Positions 8,718-17,125 of a stretch of DNA of 64,000 bases are shown here, in pieces. The notes beneath the pieces are model-generated. The model saw nothing but the letters and a program-made list of their open reading frames with translations. It was not told the DNA's origin and did no database searches. Position 1 is the stretch's first letter. The number at the start of each line of letters is the position of its first letter. Source of the stretch: Clostridia bacterium. Its GTDB lineage: Bacteria; Bacillota; Clostridia; Oscillospirales; Acutalibacteraceae. The stretch covers positions 17,498 through 81,497 of the forward strand of contig JAFSDL010000006.1 in assembly GCA_017436285.1 (NCBI GenBank), read 5' to 3'. The position numbers and the translations under genes were made by a program.

Positions 8718-10571
8718 TTATTCAGCATCTTCTGCTTCTTTTATTAATTCTTCAGGAATTGCTTCACCGTGCTTAACAAACATAATGAGAATAATTGCTA
8801 TTGCGAACATAATGGGACTGTAATAGAAGAGTGACATATATGTTCCTGCAAACATTCTTATAAAGCCATAGATAATGGGAGATGCAATCTGAGCTGAGAA
8901 GGTTGCTGTGTAGTAGTAGCCTGTAAAAGTACCAACCTTTTCAACACCACCGATTTCAAGAACAAGGGGAAGAGTATTAACGGTGATAAACATATTTGCC
9001 GCACCTGCAAGAACAAGAACGGGGTAAATGAGAATCTGAAGAATTTTTGTAACACTATCAACAGTTTCTGTTACCACTGTCAAAGCACCGGCAAAATCGG
9101 TTTCTCCGTTAACAAGTACCTCTTGTGCAACAGAAACTACTGCATCATAAATGCCCTCGCCTGCATTTTCTACAAGGTATTTATCAAACTCTTCATAGTA
9201 GCCCTTGATATCTACGCCTTCAGCTTTATATGCAACATAGCCTGCCATATTAAGAACTTCATCGTCTGCAAGCTCTCTGCCTTCTGCTTCTGCAAGGTCA
9301 CTTACCTTTGCATTGTATGAATTAATATTATCATCAATTGCAATATAAGCATTATTTACTTTAACATAGTTGTTGATTGTAAGGTTTTTGCTACCAAGCA
9401 TACCAACAAACACACCAAAGAAAACAACAAATGCTGCAAGGAATACTGCAAGACCTGCCATAATTGTTTTCTTTCTGCCAACCTTTTTACCCATTTTACC
9501 TGCAGGAAGAGCAGCAAGACCTGAGCAAACTGCGAAAATGAGCATAACTATTGTTGCCTTTGAGGTAATCATATGAAGGATTTCCTGAGCAAACAATGAG
9601 AAGAAGGTAGTAATAGCATTTGCCGCACAGAAAAGGAAGAAAAGAGTGCCGAGCATAAAGATAAGGCTCTTTCTTTCTGCCTTTGAAAGCTTCATTGCTT
9701 TGAGAGCCGCCTTCTGAGCCTTTGCTTCTGCCTTTGCAGCAGCCTTTTTAGCCTTTGCATCTGCATACTGGTTCAATTCGCCTTTAAGCTTGATGCTTGT
9801 ATCCTCTTCTTTAACGAAGAAAAGAAGAACAAGCATACCGATAATCATAACAACAGAACCAACAATGAAAACATAGGGGAAGGAAAGAGTTTCATCTGCT
9901 GTGATTTCTGCTTTACTGTGGCCTGTGAAAATTGTACAAAGAAGAATACCGAGAGTACCTGCAACCATACCGACTGCAGAGCCGATACCACCCATAAGGT
10001 TAATAACCGCGTTGCCCTCTGAACGAAGCTCGGGAGGTGTAAGGTCGGGCATAAGAGCAACAACAGGAGCTCTCCACAAGGACATTGAGAATACAAACAA
10101 AATAACCGTTGCCATTGTAAGCGGAAGCTGCATAGTACCACTTGTGTTAAGTGCAACAATGGGAATAAGTGCAAAAAGAAGCGCGGAAATTGGTGCACAG
10201 GTCACAATAAAGGGACGGCGTTTACCTAATTTTGAATGGCAGTTATCGGAAAGCTTACCGAATGTGGGCTGAAAAATAACACCGAATATGTTATCGAATG
10301 TCATAATGATACCGATAAACAAGGGAACAAGTGTAAATCCGCCACCCAGGGAAACTGCATTACCCTGAGCCTCTGAGAATTTACCAATCCATGGGATTGC
10401 TTCTGCCAAGGCATTGCTTAAATTTGTAATAAATTCGCTTTCTGAAAGAATTTTATTAAGAATTTTTGTTATGTATGGGTCATAAATCGCCCATGCAATA
10501 GATGTTGCGAGAAACCCGAAACCTGTAAGAATGGTTTTCTTATAATTAAGCTTCATTTGTTTTTCTGCCAA
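8718..10571 (-). CDS. GPH/MFS sugar transporter with a large extracytoplasmic insertion
   Basis: A secondary transporter of the glycoside-pentoside-hexuronide type. The loop 2-3 motif is GKLSDNCHSKLGKRRPF and MPDLTPPELRSEGNAVINLMG is a second family block. At 617 aa it is far longer than the usual 450-500. Residues about 248-300 form an Ala/Lys-rich cytoplasmic linker between the two halves. Residues about 389-514 are an extra hydrophilic domain between membrane segments of the second half. The start is TTG with AAAGGAGG 8-10 nt upstream, the same start context as the transporter at 19180-20685. The substrate is probably a plant oligosaccharide, from the neighbouring GH43 operon. Confidence 0.82.
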   Translation of the reverse strand: MAEKQMKLNYKKTILTGFGFLATSIAWAIYDPYITKILNKILSESEFITNLSNALAEAIPWIGKFSEAQGNAVSLGGGFTLVPLFIGIIMTFDNIFGVIFQPTFGKLSDNCHSKLGKRRPFIVTCAPISALLFALIPIVALNTSGTMQLPLTMATVILFVFSMSLWRAPVVALMPDLTPPELRSEGNAVINLMGGIGSAVGMVAGTLGILLCTIFTGHSKAEITADETLSFPYVFIVGSVVMIIGMLVLLFFVKEEDTSIKLKGELNQYADAKAKKAAAKAEAKAQKAALKAMKLSKAERKSLIFMLGTLFFLFCAANAITTFFSLFAQEILHMITSKATIVMLIFAVCSGLAALPAGKMGKKVGRKKTIMAGLAVFLAAFVVFFGVFVGMLGSKNLTINNYVKVNNAYIAIDDNINSYNAKVSDLAEAEGRELADDEVLNMAGYVAYKAEGVDIKGYYEEFDKYLVENAGEGIYDAVVSVAQEVLVNGETDFAGALTVVTETVDSVTKILQILIYPVLVLAGAANMFITVNTLPLVLEIGGVEKVGTFTGYYYTATFSAQIASPIIYGFIRMFAGTYMSLFYYSPIMFAIAIILIMFVKHGEAIPEELIKEAEDAE

Positions 10572-10659
10572 CGTTTTCTCCTCCTTTATGATTTCAATAA
10601 ATCATTTTTATACATTCTTAATTTTAACATAGATTTTATAAAAAGCCAACAAAATAAAG

Positions 10660-10708
10660 AGCCTATATTATTTTTTGGAACATTCCATAAATAACACAGG
10701 CTTTTTTT
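10660..10708. terminator. Terminator behind the aldolase operon
   Basis: An imperfect hairpin with AGCCT (10660-10664) and AGGCT (10698-10702) at the base and a perfect TGGAACATTCCA core. T-rich on both sides; probably ends the minus-strand operon that finishes at 10731. Confidence 0.55.
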
Positions 10709-10730
10709 GTTTATTTTATTATGAGAAAAA

Positions 10731-11834
10731 TCATTGTTGCTTACTGCGATAGCTTTCTGCTTCCCAGTTTACAATAAAATCTGTCAAATCCTGACTCTGA
10801 TGCCTTGCACCGCCAAAATTTTGGGCATAAACAGCTATCTTCATAGCATCATTAAAAAGTGCCGCCGCAGTTTCGCTACCCTTAGGAGAATAATCAATTG
10901 CATAAAGACCGCAATCCTTAACAAAGAAAATTTTAGGCAGAAAGCCATTTTTATTTTTATATTCCTCAACTGCATTTTTTATATCTTCTTTATTTTCGAT
11001 ATATACAGGGTATGGCTTGCAATAAACTATCTGGTCAGGGTTAAAGGGCTCATAAATTTTATTGAAGCTTTCCTTGCTCTTTGCAAATTCCAGAGAAACG
11101 GCAGAAGGCTCATAGGTAATAACACAGTCCTCACCGAAGGCGTCGCAAAATTCATTGAATATTTCCTGACATTTATCACCATCAAACTCGCCGACAGAGG
11201 TATCTGCCTCTGTTTCCACTTCTGAACGGATTTTTGCCATTACGGAACAGAGCTTTTCCCCTAAACCGTCAACTGTATTATCTGCAAGGAAAATTCCGTG
11301 ATTTGCAAGAAGAAGAAAATCCGCATCCTTACCGAATTTTTCTTTGTATTTCTTTAATGTATCACAGCATTTTTTTGCAAGAGTGTAGCCGGGCTTACAG
11401 GGTTCAATCCATAAAACATCATCACCAAAAAGTCTTTTTGCCGTTTCTTCACCTTCAACCGAGCAAGTAATTCCGTTTACAAGTGCAGGATGCAAATGTA
11501 AAACAAAGGTATGGGGAAAAAGCGAGTGAAGAGTTGTTTCAACGCTTGGTCTTTTGCTTTCCTGTTCGGGCAATTTTGCCGCCATTAAATCTGCAAGTGA
11601 AAGAGCTTCTCTTTCCTTATCGTTATCGGGGTAGGTTTTTGTGAAAATCTCTGCTATTTTACTGCGACTCATTTTCACAAAGCCCTCTGCGGTAATGTCT
11701 GCAAGGCGTGTGCCTGAGCCTTTTATATACATAACATCCCCATCCTTTGCAGAGGTGTTACCGCCACCTGCAAGAACAAGCTCCTCATTGCTTCCGTAAA
11801 GGTTGGAAAATCCAACAAGCTCATCAATAATCAT
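10731..11834 (-). CDS. Class II aldolase/adducin-family protein
   Basis: A zinc-dependent aldolase-fold protein. LAGGGNTSAKDGDVMYIKGSG is the substrate-phosphate loop (residues about 21-42). HLHPALVNG and NHGIF carry the zinc-binding His residues. The 367-aa length and the C-terminal extension resemble the aldolase half of the rhamnulose-1-phosphate aldolase/dehydrogenase fusion (YuxG/RhaD type), but there is no dehydrogenase half. A role in rhamnose or other deoxysugar breakdown is an inference, supported by GH43 next door and a GH78 gene elsewhere in the window. It is last in a four-gene operon, 12 nt after GH43. Confidence 0.78.
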   Translation of the reverse strand: MIIDELVGFSNLYGSNEELVLAGGGNTSAKDGDVMYIKGSGTRLADITAEGFVKMSRSKIAEIFTKTYPDNDKEREALSLADLMAAKLPEQESKRPSVETTLHSLFPHTFVLHLHPALVNGITCSVEGEETAKRLFGDDVLWIEPCKPGYTLAKKCCDTLKKYKEKFGKDADFLLLANHGIFLADNTVDGLGEKLCSVMAKIRSEVETEADTSVGEFDGDKCQEIFNEFCDAFGEDCVITYEPSAVSLEFAKSKESFNKIYEPFNPDQIVYCKPYPVYIENKEDIKNAVEEYKNKNGFLPKIFFVKDCGLYAIDYSPKGSETAAALFNDAMKIAVYAQNFGGARHQSQDLTDFIVNWEAESYRSKQQ

Positions 11835-11846
11835 ATATGTAACCTC

Positions 11847-12788
11847 TTAAATATGGTCAGGGTATCTTTCAACCCAAATTTTTCCGTCTTCAACGTGCAT
11901 TTTTGCAATACGGGCGTTTCTTCTGTCACCATTGAGCCCGTCTGCTTCAGTATTTCTTGCGTGGTAAACAATGTAATACTGTCCGTCTTCCTTTATAACG
12001 CTGTTGTGCCCCGTACCCTCTTCCCAATCGTTACTGCGAAGAAGAGGTGCATAAGTATTGTCATCGGGCATTTTCTGAAACTTAACCTTTGTTAAATCCT
12101 GCTCGGTTGTTTTTGCCGCCGCATAACCAACAAAATATGTTTCATCCTCATAGCGACCGCCACTATACATAAGGTATTGCCACTCGCCCTCCCTGAACCA
12201 ATAAGCACCCTCAATTGTGTGCCAATGCTGACCCTCTTTATAACGGTCACGGCGGAAAATTTCTTCGTCAATTGAAGCCTTAACAACAGGAACAGGCTCA
12301 CCAACAGGTGTATATGGGTCTGCCATTTTCTGAACTACTATATATGTGCCTATTCTTTCACCCTCAAAGGTATTGGGCGAATAGAAAAGAAACAAGCCCT
12401 CATCAGTTTTCACAATATGAGAATCAATTGAAAAAGGCATCAAAATATTTTTTGCCTCAGAAAATGGTCCTAAAGGATTTTCGCTTTCAATAACGTGCAT
12501 TGCCTGATGATGTCCCCCTTGGTCAGGCTCTACATCATAATATTCGAAAGAGAAATAGATATAAAATTTACCTTCGTGAAATATGGCTGACGGTGCCCAG
12601 AAATGATCTTTACCCTCAATGGTAAAAATTCTGCCTTCAAATTTCCAATCGCCTAAAAGAGTATCGCAGGAATGGGCATAAAGTCCGTCATCACCTGTGG
12701 TATAAATATAATATTTATCATTATACTTGAGAATATATGGGTCTGCCTGACCAACATAATTCTCTTTATCTATTTTTAAAAGCTGCAT
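11847..12788 (-). CDS. Glycoside hydrolase family 43 enzyme
   Basis: Five-bladed beta-propeller glycosidase of the beta-xylosidase/alpha-L-arabinofuranosidase type. The general base Asp is in QADPYIL (about residue 14), the pKa-setting Asp in SIDSHIVKT, and the acid Glu in IEGAYWF. There is no signal peptide, so it probably acts in the cytoplasm on imported oligosaccharides. I start it at ATG 12788 (313 aa, AGAGG 7 nt upstream, one base after the ygiQ stop); the longer frame runs inside ygiQ. Confidence 0.85.
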   Translation of the reverse strand: MQLLKIDKENYVGQADPYILKYNDKYYIYTTGDDGLYAHSCDTLLGDWKFEGRIFTIEGKDHFWAPSAIFHEGKFYIYFSFEYYDVEPDQGGHHQAMHVIESENPLGPFSEAKNILMPFSIDSHIVKTDEGLFLFYSPNTFEGERIGTYIVVQKMADPYTPVGEPVPVVKASIDEEIFRRDRYKEGQHWHTIEGAYWFREGEWQYLMYSGGRYEDETYFVGYAAAKTTEQDLTKVKFQKMPDDNTYAPLLRSNDWEEGTGHNSVIKEDGQYYIVYHARNTEADGLNGDRRNARIAKMHVEDGKIWVERYPDHI

Positions 12789-12789
12789 T

Positions 12790-14703
12790 TTATTTCCTCT
12801 TTCCCTTTGGTGAATTTCTGCTTCCGCCTCTTCGGTTCTGATTTTTATTATTTCTTGACGTATTCTGCTTTTTTGCCTGTTCAACCCTGTCCTTATAAGA
12901 TGGCTTAATCAGGCATTTTTTATCAAAGCCGATAAGGTCTTCTCTATGGCATTTTTTAAGCGCAATTCTTACTAAATCTGCATTTTTAGGGTCTGCACAT
13001 TGTAAAAGTGCTCTTTGCATACGCTTTTCTTCGGGAGTTTTTGGCACATAAACCTCTTTCATTGTGAAGGGGTCAAGCCCTGTATAGAACATAACCGTAG
13101 ATGCAGTGCCCGGTGTGGGGTAAAAATCCTGAACCTGCTCGGGATTATAGTTCCATCGCTTGATAAATTCTGCTAATTTAACTGCATCTGAAAGAGTGCT
13201 ACCGGGGTGGCTTGACATAAGATACGGAACAAGATACTGCTCCATACCAAAGCTTTTTGTCAGCTCAAAATATCTGTCCTTGAATTTTTCATATATTTTA
13301 AAATCGGGCTTACCCATAAGGCGCAAGACATTTCCTGAGCAATGCTCAGGTGCAACCTTTAGCTGACCGCTCACGTGGTCTTTAACAAGCTTTTTGAAAA
13401 AGGCATTTCCTGAGGGGGATTTATCTGCATTAAGATAATCGTATCTGATGCCTGAACGAATGAAAACCTTTTTTATTTTCGGTAATCTCTCAATCTGAGA
13501 AAGGAGCTCAATATATTCACTATGGTCCGCCTTTAAATTTTTACAGGGCTCAGGTGCAAGGCATTTTTTGTTTGCACACACACCGTTTTTCAGTTGCTGT
13601 TCACAAGCGGGATAACGGAAGTTTGCGGTAGGACCGCCCACATCATTTATATAACCCTTGAAATCCTTTCTCTCAGTTAAAAGCCTTGCTTCATTTACAA
13701 CGCTTTCTATACTTCTTGAACGGACACTTCTGCCCTGATGGAAGGCAAGAGCACAGAAATTGCAACCACCAAAGCACCCTCTGTTGTGGGTAAGAGAAAA
13801 CTGCACCTCTGTAATTGCAGGAACACCTCCCTGCTTTTCGTATGAGGGGTGATAATCTCTCATAAAGGGCAAATCATAAACTGCATCAAGCTCTTCTCTT
13901 TCAAGAGGTGGCATTGGGGGATTCTGAACAAGCATTTTATCACCGTAATATTCAACCAACGCCTTACCATAAGCGCTATCCTGATTTTTATACTGAACAG
14001 AAAAAGCCCTTGCATAATATTCTTTATCTGTTTTGAGCTTATTAAAATCCCATTCACCCGAATAATCGAAATGGATTTTATCATCACGATTGCCAAGCCA
14101 GACAGTACCTCTCACATCACGGATTTTGGAAACGGGCACACCTTTATCAAGGAGGCTTGCAATTTTTCTTATAATATTTTCACCCATACCATAGGTGAGA
14201 ATATCTGCCCCGGAGGTAACGAGCACGCTTTCGAGCACCTCATCCTTCCAATAATCATAATGAGCAAATCTTCTGAGGGAGGCTTCAAGACCACCGATAA
14301 TAATTGCTGTATCGGGGTAAGCTTCTCTTATAAGACGGCAATAAACCTCGGTTGCTCTGTCAGGACGAAGCCCCATTTTGCCACCGGGTGAATAATAATC
14401 ATAATTTCTTTTTCTTTTGGCAACGGTGTAATGAGCCACCATTGAATCTATATTACCTGCACTCACAAGAAAGCCCAAGCGAGGCTTACCGAAGCGCTTG
14501 AAATCTTCAGAATTATGAAAATCAGGTTGGGCAAGAAAAGCCACATTGAACCCTTGCTCTTCAAGGACACGGGTAATTATAGCCGCACCAAAGGAAGGAT
14601 GGTCAACATAGGCATCGCCACAAACATATACAAAATCTACTTCTGCCCATCCGCGCTCTTCCACCTCTTTAGCGCTTATGGGTAAAAAGCTTGTACCCTT
14701 CAT
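12790..14703 (-). CDS. YgiQ-family radical SAM protein
   Basis: A large radical SAM protein (637 aa, typical for the family). The 4Fe-4S cluster motif is GCFGGCNFC in THNRGCFGGCNFCALAFHQ (about residues 310-320). The N-terminus (ERGWAEVDFVYVCGDAYVDHPSFG) is the family's standard cobalamin-binding-like opening. The C-terminus is basic and low in complexity (KNQNRRGGSRNSPKGKRK). The biochemical reaction of the family is not established. The gene is 6 nt downstream of the HAD gene and 1 nt upstream of GH43. Confidence 0.9.
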   Translation of the reverse strand: MKGTSFLPISAKEVEERGWAEVDFVYVCGDAYVDHPSFGAAIITRVLEEQGFNVAFLAQPDFHNSEDFKRFGKPRLGFLVSAGNIDSMVAHYTVAKRKRNYDYYSPGGKMGLRPDRATEVYCRLIREAYPDTAIIIGGLEASLRRFAHYDYWKDEVLESVLVTSGADILTYGMGENIIRKIASLLDKGVPVSKIRDVRGTVWLGNRDDKIHFDYSGEWDFNKLKTDKEYYARAFSVQYKNQDSAYGKALVEYYGDKMLVQNPPMPPLEREELDAVYDLPFMRDYHPSYEKQGGVPAITEVQFSLTHNRGCFGGCNFCALAFHQGRSVRSRSIESVVNEARLLTERKDFKGYINDVGGPTANFRYPACEQQLKNGVCANKKCLAPEPCKNLKADHSEYIELLSQIERLPKIKKVFIRSGIRYDYLNADKSPSGNAFFKKLVKDHVSGQLKVAPEHCSGNVLRLMGKPDFKIYEKFKDRYFELTKSFGMEQYLVPYLMSSHPGSTLSDAVKLAEFIKRWNYNPEQVQDFYPTPGTASTVMFYTGLDPFTMKEVYVPKTPEEKRMQRALLQCADPKNADLVRIALKKCHREDLIGFDKKCLIKPSYKDRVEQAKKQNTSRNNKNQNRRGGSRNSPKGKRK

Positions 14704-14709
14704 AATTTC

Positions 14710-15393
14710 TTACCTTTCGTTGATTTCTTTTATTAATTGAGGAATTTCTTTAACTGTTTCAATCTGTAATTCAGGCTTTTCTATTTCGGGAAAGGTCCAC
14801 GTTCCTGTTGTTTTCACCCAAACGGGAATACACCCTGCTTTTCTTGAACCATCAACATCATTCAAGGGGTGGTCACCGATATAAAGCATTTCATTTGTTT
14901 TTATACCAAGGCTTCTTGCCATAAGCTGAAAAATTCTCTTGTCGGGCTTTTCATAAGCAGTTTCGCCACTGATTATAATTTCATCAAAGCAATCTGTAAG
15001 ACCCAAGGACATAATTTTAAAATTCTGTAGCTCGGAATCCCCATTGGTAATAAGCGCAGTTTTAATTCCCATTTTTTTAATTTCTCTTAAAACGGGAATT
15101 GCAAAATCATATTTAACTGTGGTTGTTATAAAGCTTTTTAACACACATTGTGCATATTCCTCATAGGATGGTGCAACCTTGAACATATTTTTATTCACAA
15201 GGTATTCGTGAATTTTTCGCCAGCCTTTATGAACAAACTGCTTGTCCGCATAGCAAAGCTCTTCTGCAAAAATTTCTGCAGTTACACCATCTGCAACATC
15301 AAGAGAAGAAACAATTTGCGGTGCAATTTTTTTAATTGTGCCATAACGGTCAAACAATGTGTGATCAAGGTCAAAAACTGCTGCTTTTATCAT
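14710..15393 (-). CDS. HAD-superfamily hydrolase (YjjG-like)
   Basis: Probable phosphatase. Motif I is FDLDHTLF (nucleophile Asp, residues 7-11), motif II ITNGDS, motif III Lys in YEKPDKRIF, and motif IV IGDHPLNDVDGSRKAG. The helical cap and 227-aa length resemble YjjG-type nucleotidases or generic subfamily IA phosphatases. It is the first gene of the operon HAD-ygiQ-GH43-aldolase, with ribosome site GGGGTGA upstream. Confidence 0.82.
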   Translation of the reverse strand: MIKAAVFDLDHTLFDRYGTIKKIAPQIVSSLDVADGVTAEIFAEELCYADKQFVHKGWRKIHEYLVNKNMFKVAPSYEEYAQCVLKSFITTTVKYDFAIPVLREIKKMGIKTALITNGDSELQNFKIMSLGLTDCFDEIIISGETAYEKPDKRIFQLMARSLGIKTNEMLYIGDHPLNDVDGSRKAGCIPVWVKTTGTWTFPEIEKPELQIETVKEIPQLIKEINER

Positions 15394-15429
15394 GTAGAAT
15401 CACCCCAAAGCCAAAATTTCTACAGTATA

Positions 15430-15458
15430 ATTGTAACACATTGATTTCGCTATTTCAA
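15430..15458 (-). promoter_or_regulatory. Promoter of the HAD-ygiQ-GH43-aldolase operon
   Basis: Minus strand TTGAAA (15458-15453), 17-bp spacer ending in TGTGT, TACAAT (15435-15430). Confidence 0.55.
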
Positions 15459-15489
15459 TAAAATTAAATGCTATAATTATTAAAATAAA

Positions 15490-15509
15490 AGAGCAGGTTT
15501 CCCCACTCT
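15490..15509 (-). terminator. Weak terminator of the zinc-ribbon gene
   Basis: On the minus strand AGAG...GG-aaa-CC...CTCT forms a short mismatched stem followed by a T-rich run. Confidence 0.35.
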
Positions 15510-15513
15510 GAAT

Positions 15514-15693
15514 TTATTTTTTTAATTTACTTTTTATTATATTCAAATAATAGTATTTTCGCTCAACAATAATAACATTTTTGTATTGACCGCAATTTTC
15601 ACACAAGTATAAATTTTCAGACAGAATATACTTTCTTTTTGTATATTTTTTACCTGTCAATTCATTCCAACAGTCAAGACAAATTTCTGCCAT
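15514..15693 (-). CDS. Small zinc-ribbon protein
   Basis: A 59-aa basic protein with two CxxC knuckles, CLDC near the start and CENC in the middle, which would bind one zinc. I start it at ATG 15693 (MAEICLDCW); a longer frame begins in the operator region. It is transcribed divergently from an XRE regulator from a near-perfect promoter. The function is not known; the pairing suggests a small regulated unit. Confidence 0.6.
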   Translation of the reverse strand: MAEICLDCWNELTGKKYTKRKYILSENLYLCENCGQYKNVIIVERKYYYLNIIKSKLKK

Positions 15694-15715
15694 ACCAACC
15701 ACCCTCAGTTTTCGC

Positions 15716-15769
15716 ACCAACAATCGTTGGTATATTATTGATTATAATTTTTTATACTACATTTGTCAA
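15716..15769 (-). promoter_or_regulatory. Consensus promoter and inverted-repeat operator of the zinc-ribbon gene
   Basis: Minus strand TTGACA (15769-15764), exactly 17 bp, TATAAT (15746-15741). Just downstream is the perfect inverted repeat ACCAAC-aatc-GTTGGT (15716-15731), placed to block transcription from this promoter; a third half-like ACCAACC lies at 15695-15701. The XRE protein encoded next door is the obvious candidate to bind it. Confidence 0.65.
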
Positions 15770-15790
15770 GAACAATTGTAGGTGGAAATT

Positions 15791-16003
15791 ATGCAGAAAA
15801 TTTTATCACAACGTTTAAAGCAGTGTCGAAAAGAAAAAGGTTTAACACAGGGGCAAGTTGCAATATACTGTGACATAACCGAAAAAACCTATCAAAATTA
15901 CGAATTAATGACACGTGAACCTAAACTTGAAATATTAATTAAAATTGCCGACCTTTTTGATGTTTCTTTAGATTATCTTGTTGGAAGAACATCAATTAAA
16001 TAA
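15791..16003 (+). CDS. XRE-family helix-turn-helix regulator
   Basis: A 70-aa single-domain Cro/CI-type DNA-binding protein: QRLKQCRKEKGLTQGQVAIYCDITEKTYQNYE carries the HTH, and IKIADLFDVSLDYLVGR is the usual closing helix pair. I start it at ATG 15791 with AGGTGG just upstream; an in-frame GTG at 15782 overlaps that site. Likely controls itself and the divergent zinc-ribbon gene. Confidence 0.85.
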   Translation: MQKILSQRLKQCRKEKGLTQGQVAIYCDITEKTYQNYELMTREPKLEILIKIADLFDVSLDYLVGRTSIK

Positions 16004-16021
16004 CTTTATAAAGTAAAAAGG

Positions 16022-16060
16022 GGCTGTAAAAAAACAACAAGTTTTTTTACAGCCTCTTTT
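16022..16060 (+). terminator. Terminator of the XRE gene
   Basis: A 14-bp perfect stem (16022-16035 with 16041-16054), loop AACAA, followed by TCTTTT. Confidence 0.8.
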
Positions 16061-16078
16061 CGGGGATAGGAAAAAAAG

Positions 16079-16180
16079 ATGCAGAACGGACAAACCGAGT
16101 CCCGATAAGGCTTCAGACTTATCGGGATTTGCCCGAAGGCGTACAAAGGTACGTCGAGTGGCGAGGTTTGTTCGTAGCAT
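16079..16180. other. Candidate structured RNA or repeat with a multi-branched fold
   Basis: A 10-bp closing stem joins 16087-16096 and 16165-16174, extended by ATGC/GCAT (16079-16082/16177-16180). Inside are three hairpins: CCCGATAAG with CTTATCGGG (16101-16109/16118-16126), GCC-cgaa-GGC (16131-16140) and CGTAC-aaag-GTACG (16140-16153). It is noncoding and GC-richer than its surroundings. I cannot assign it to a known RNA family or tell the strand. Confidence 0.45.
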
Positions 16181-16224
16181 AAAACATTAATTTTCCCTGC
16201 TTTTTGAGTTTTGAATATGTTTAT

Positions 16225-16258
16225 GGGGTTCTTACAGCTTTTTTACTGTAGGAACCCC
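16225..16258. terminator. Hairpin downstream of proC
   Basis: A 13-bp stem GGGGTTCTTACAG with CTGTAGGAACCCC (one G-T wobble). T-tracts are weak on both sides, so its role as terminator of the proline operon is tentative. Confidence 0.4.
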
Positions 16259-16307
16259 TTGGTATATATGGTTTTATGCGGTCTGCGCTTTTTTTACATC
16301 CCCTTTT

Positions 16308-17111
16308 TTACTTCCCTAATTCAAGAGTTCTTTCGTAAGCTTTTCTCACAGCATCCATAGCACTTGCTCTGAAAGCACCGTTCTCAAGAGCTTTAACACC
16401 CTCGATTGTGCTTCCTGCAGGACTGCAAACCGCATCCTTAAGCTTGCCGGGATGCTCCCCTGTTTTTATAAGCATTTCTGCTGAGCCAATAAGAGTCTGT
16501 GCCGCATAAAGAAGTGCTTTATCTCGGGGGAGACCACATTCAACCGCACCATCTGCAAGAGCCTCACAGAACATAAATACAAATGCAGGACCACAGCCCG
16601 AAACACAGCTTGCCGCATCAATTTTATCTTCTTCAATTTTATCAAGGCGACCTGCATATTTCATTGTATCAACAAAACCATCAAGGTCTTCCTTGGAAAC
16701 AAATTCATTAGAGGTATAAAGAATCATTCCCTCGCCTACACTGACGGGCATATTGGGCATAATTCTTATTATGGGGCAGTCAACCTGCGCCATAGCATTA
16801 AGAGATGCAAGTGAAACTCCCGCCGCCATTGAAACAATAACAAAATCAGTTGTTCTTTCTTCAATTACGGGAGCTAATTTCTCAAAAAGACCCTTGAGCA
16901 TCTGAGGCTTAACCCCAAGAAAAATATAATCACAATTAAGAACGATATATTCGGCATCTGCAATATTTACATCTGTTTCCTCAGAAAAAGCCTTTACCTT
17001 CTGCAAATCTGTGTCAGTTACAAATATGCTTTCCGCACCAACGGATTTAACCGCTGCTCTTGCAAGAGCCCCGCCCATATTTCCGCAACCGATAAAGCCG
17101 ATTTTTTTCAT
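16308..17111 (-). CDS. proC: Pyrroline-5-carboxylate reductase
   Basis: Last step of proline synthesis, reducing pyrroline-5-carboxylate with NAD(P)H in the cytoplasm. The nucleotide-binding loop is GFIGCGNMGGALA at the N-terminus; the C-terminal dimer helix region has SCVSGCGPAFVFMF and DAVCSPAGSTIEGVKALE, the family signature. I start it at ATG 17111 (267 aa), 9 nt after AAAGGA; an upstream in-frame ATG (17120) would touch the ribosome site. It lies 14 nt after proA. Confidence 0.95.
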   Translation of the reverse strand: MKKIGFIGCGNMGGALARAAVKSVGAESIFVTDTDLQKVKAFSEETDVNIADAEYIVLNCDYIFLGVKPQMLKGLFEKLAPVIEERTTDFVIVSMAAGVSLASLNAMAQVDCPIIRIMPNMPVSVGEGMILYTSNEFVSKEDLDGFVDTMKYAGRLDKIEEDKIDAASCVSGCGPAFVFMFCEALADGAVECGLPRDKALLYAAQTLIGSAEMLIKTGEHPGKLKDAVCSPAGSTIEGVKALENGAFRASAMDAVRKAYERTLELGK

Positions 17112-17125
17112 TGAAATCATTCCTT

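Noticed and set aside
15992-16180. 62-codon minus-strand ORF over the structured element
   Set aside because: It spans a terminator and the multi-branched element; no ribosome site and no protein-like pattern.
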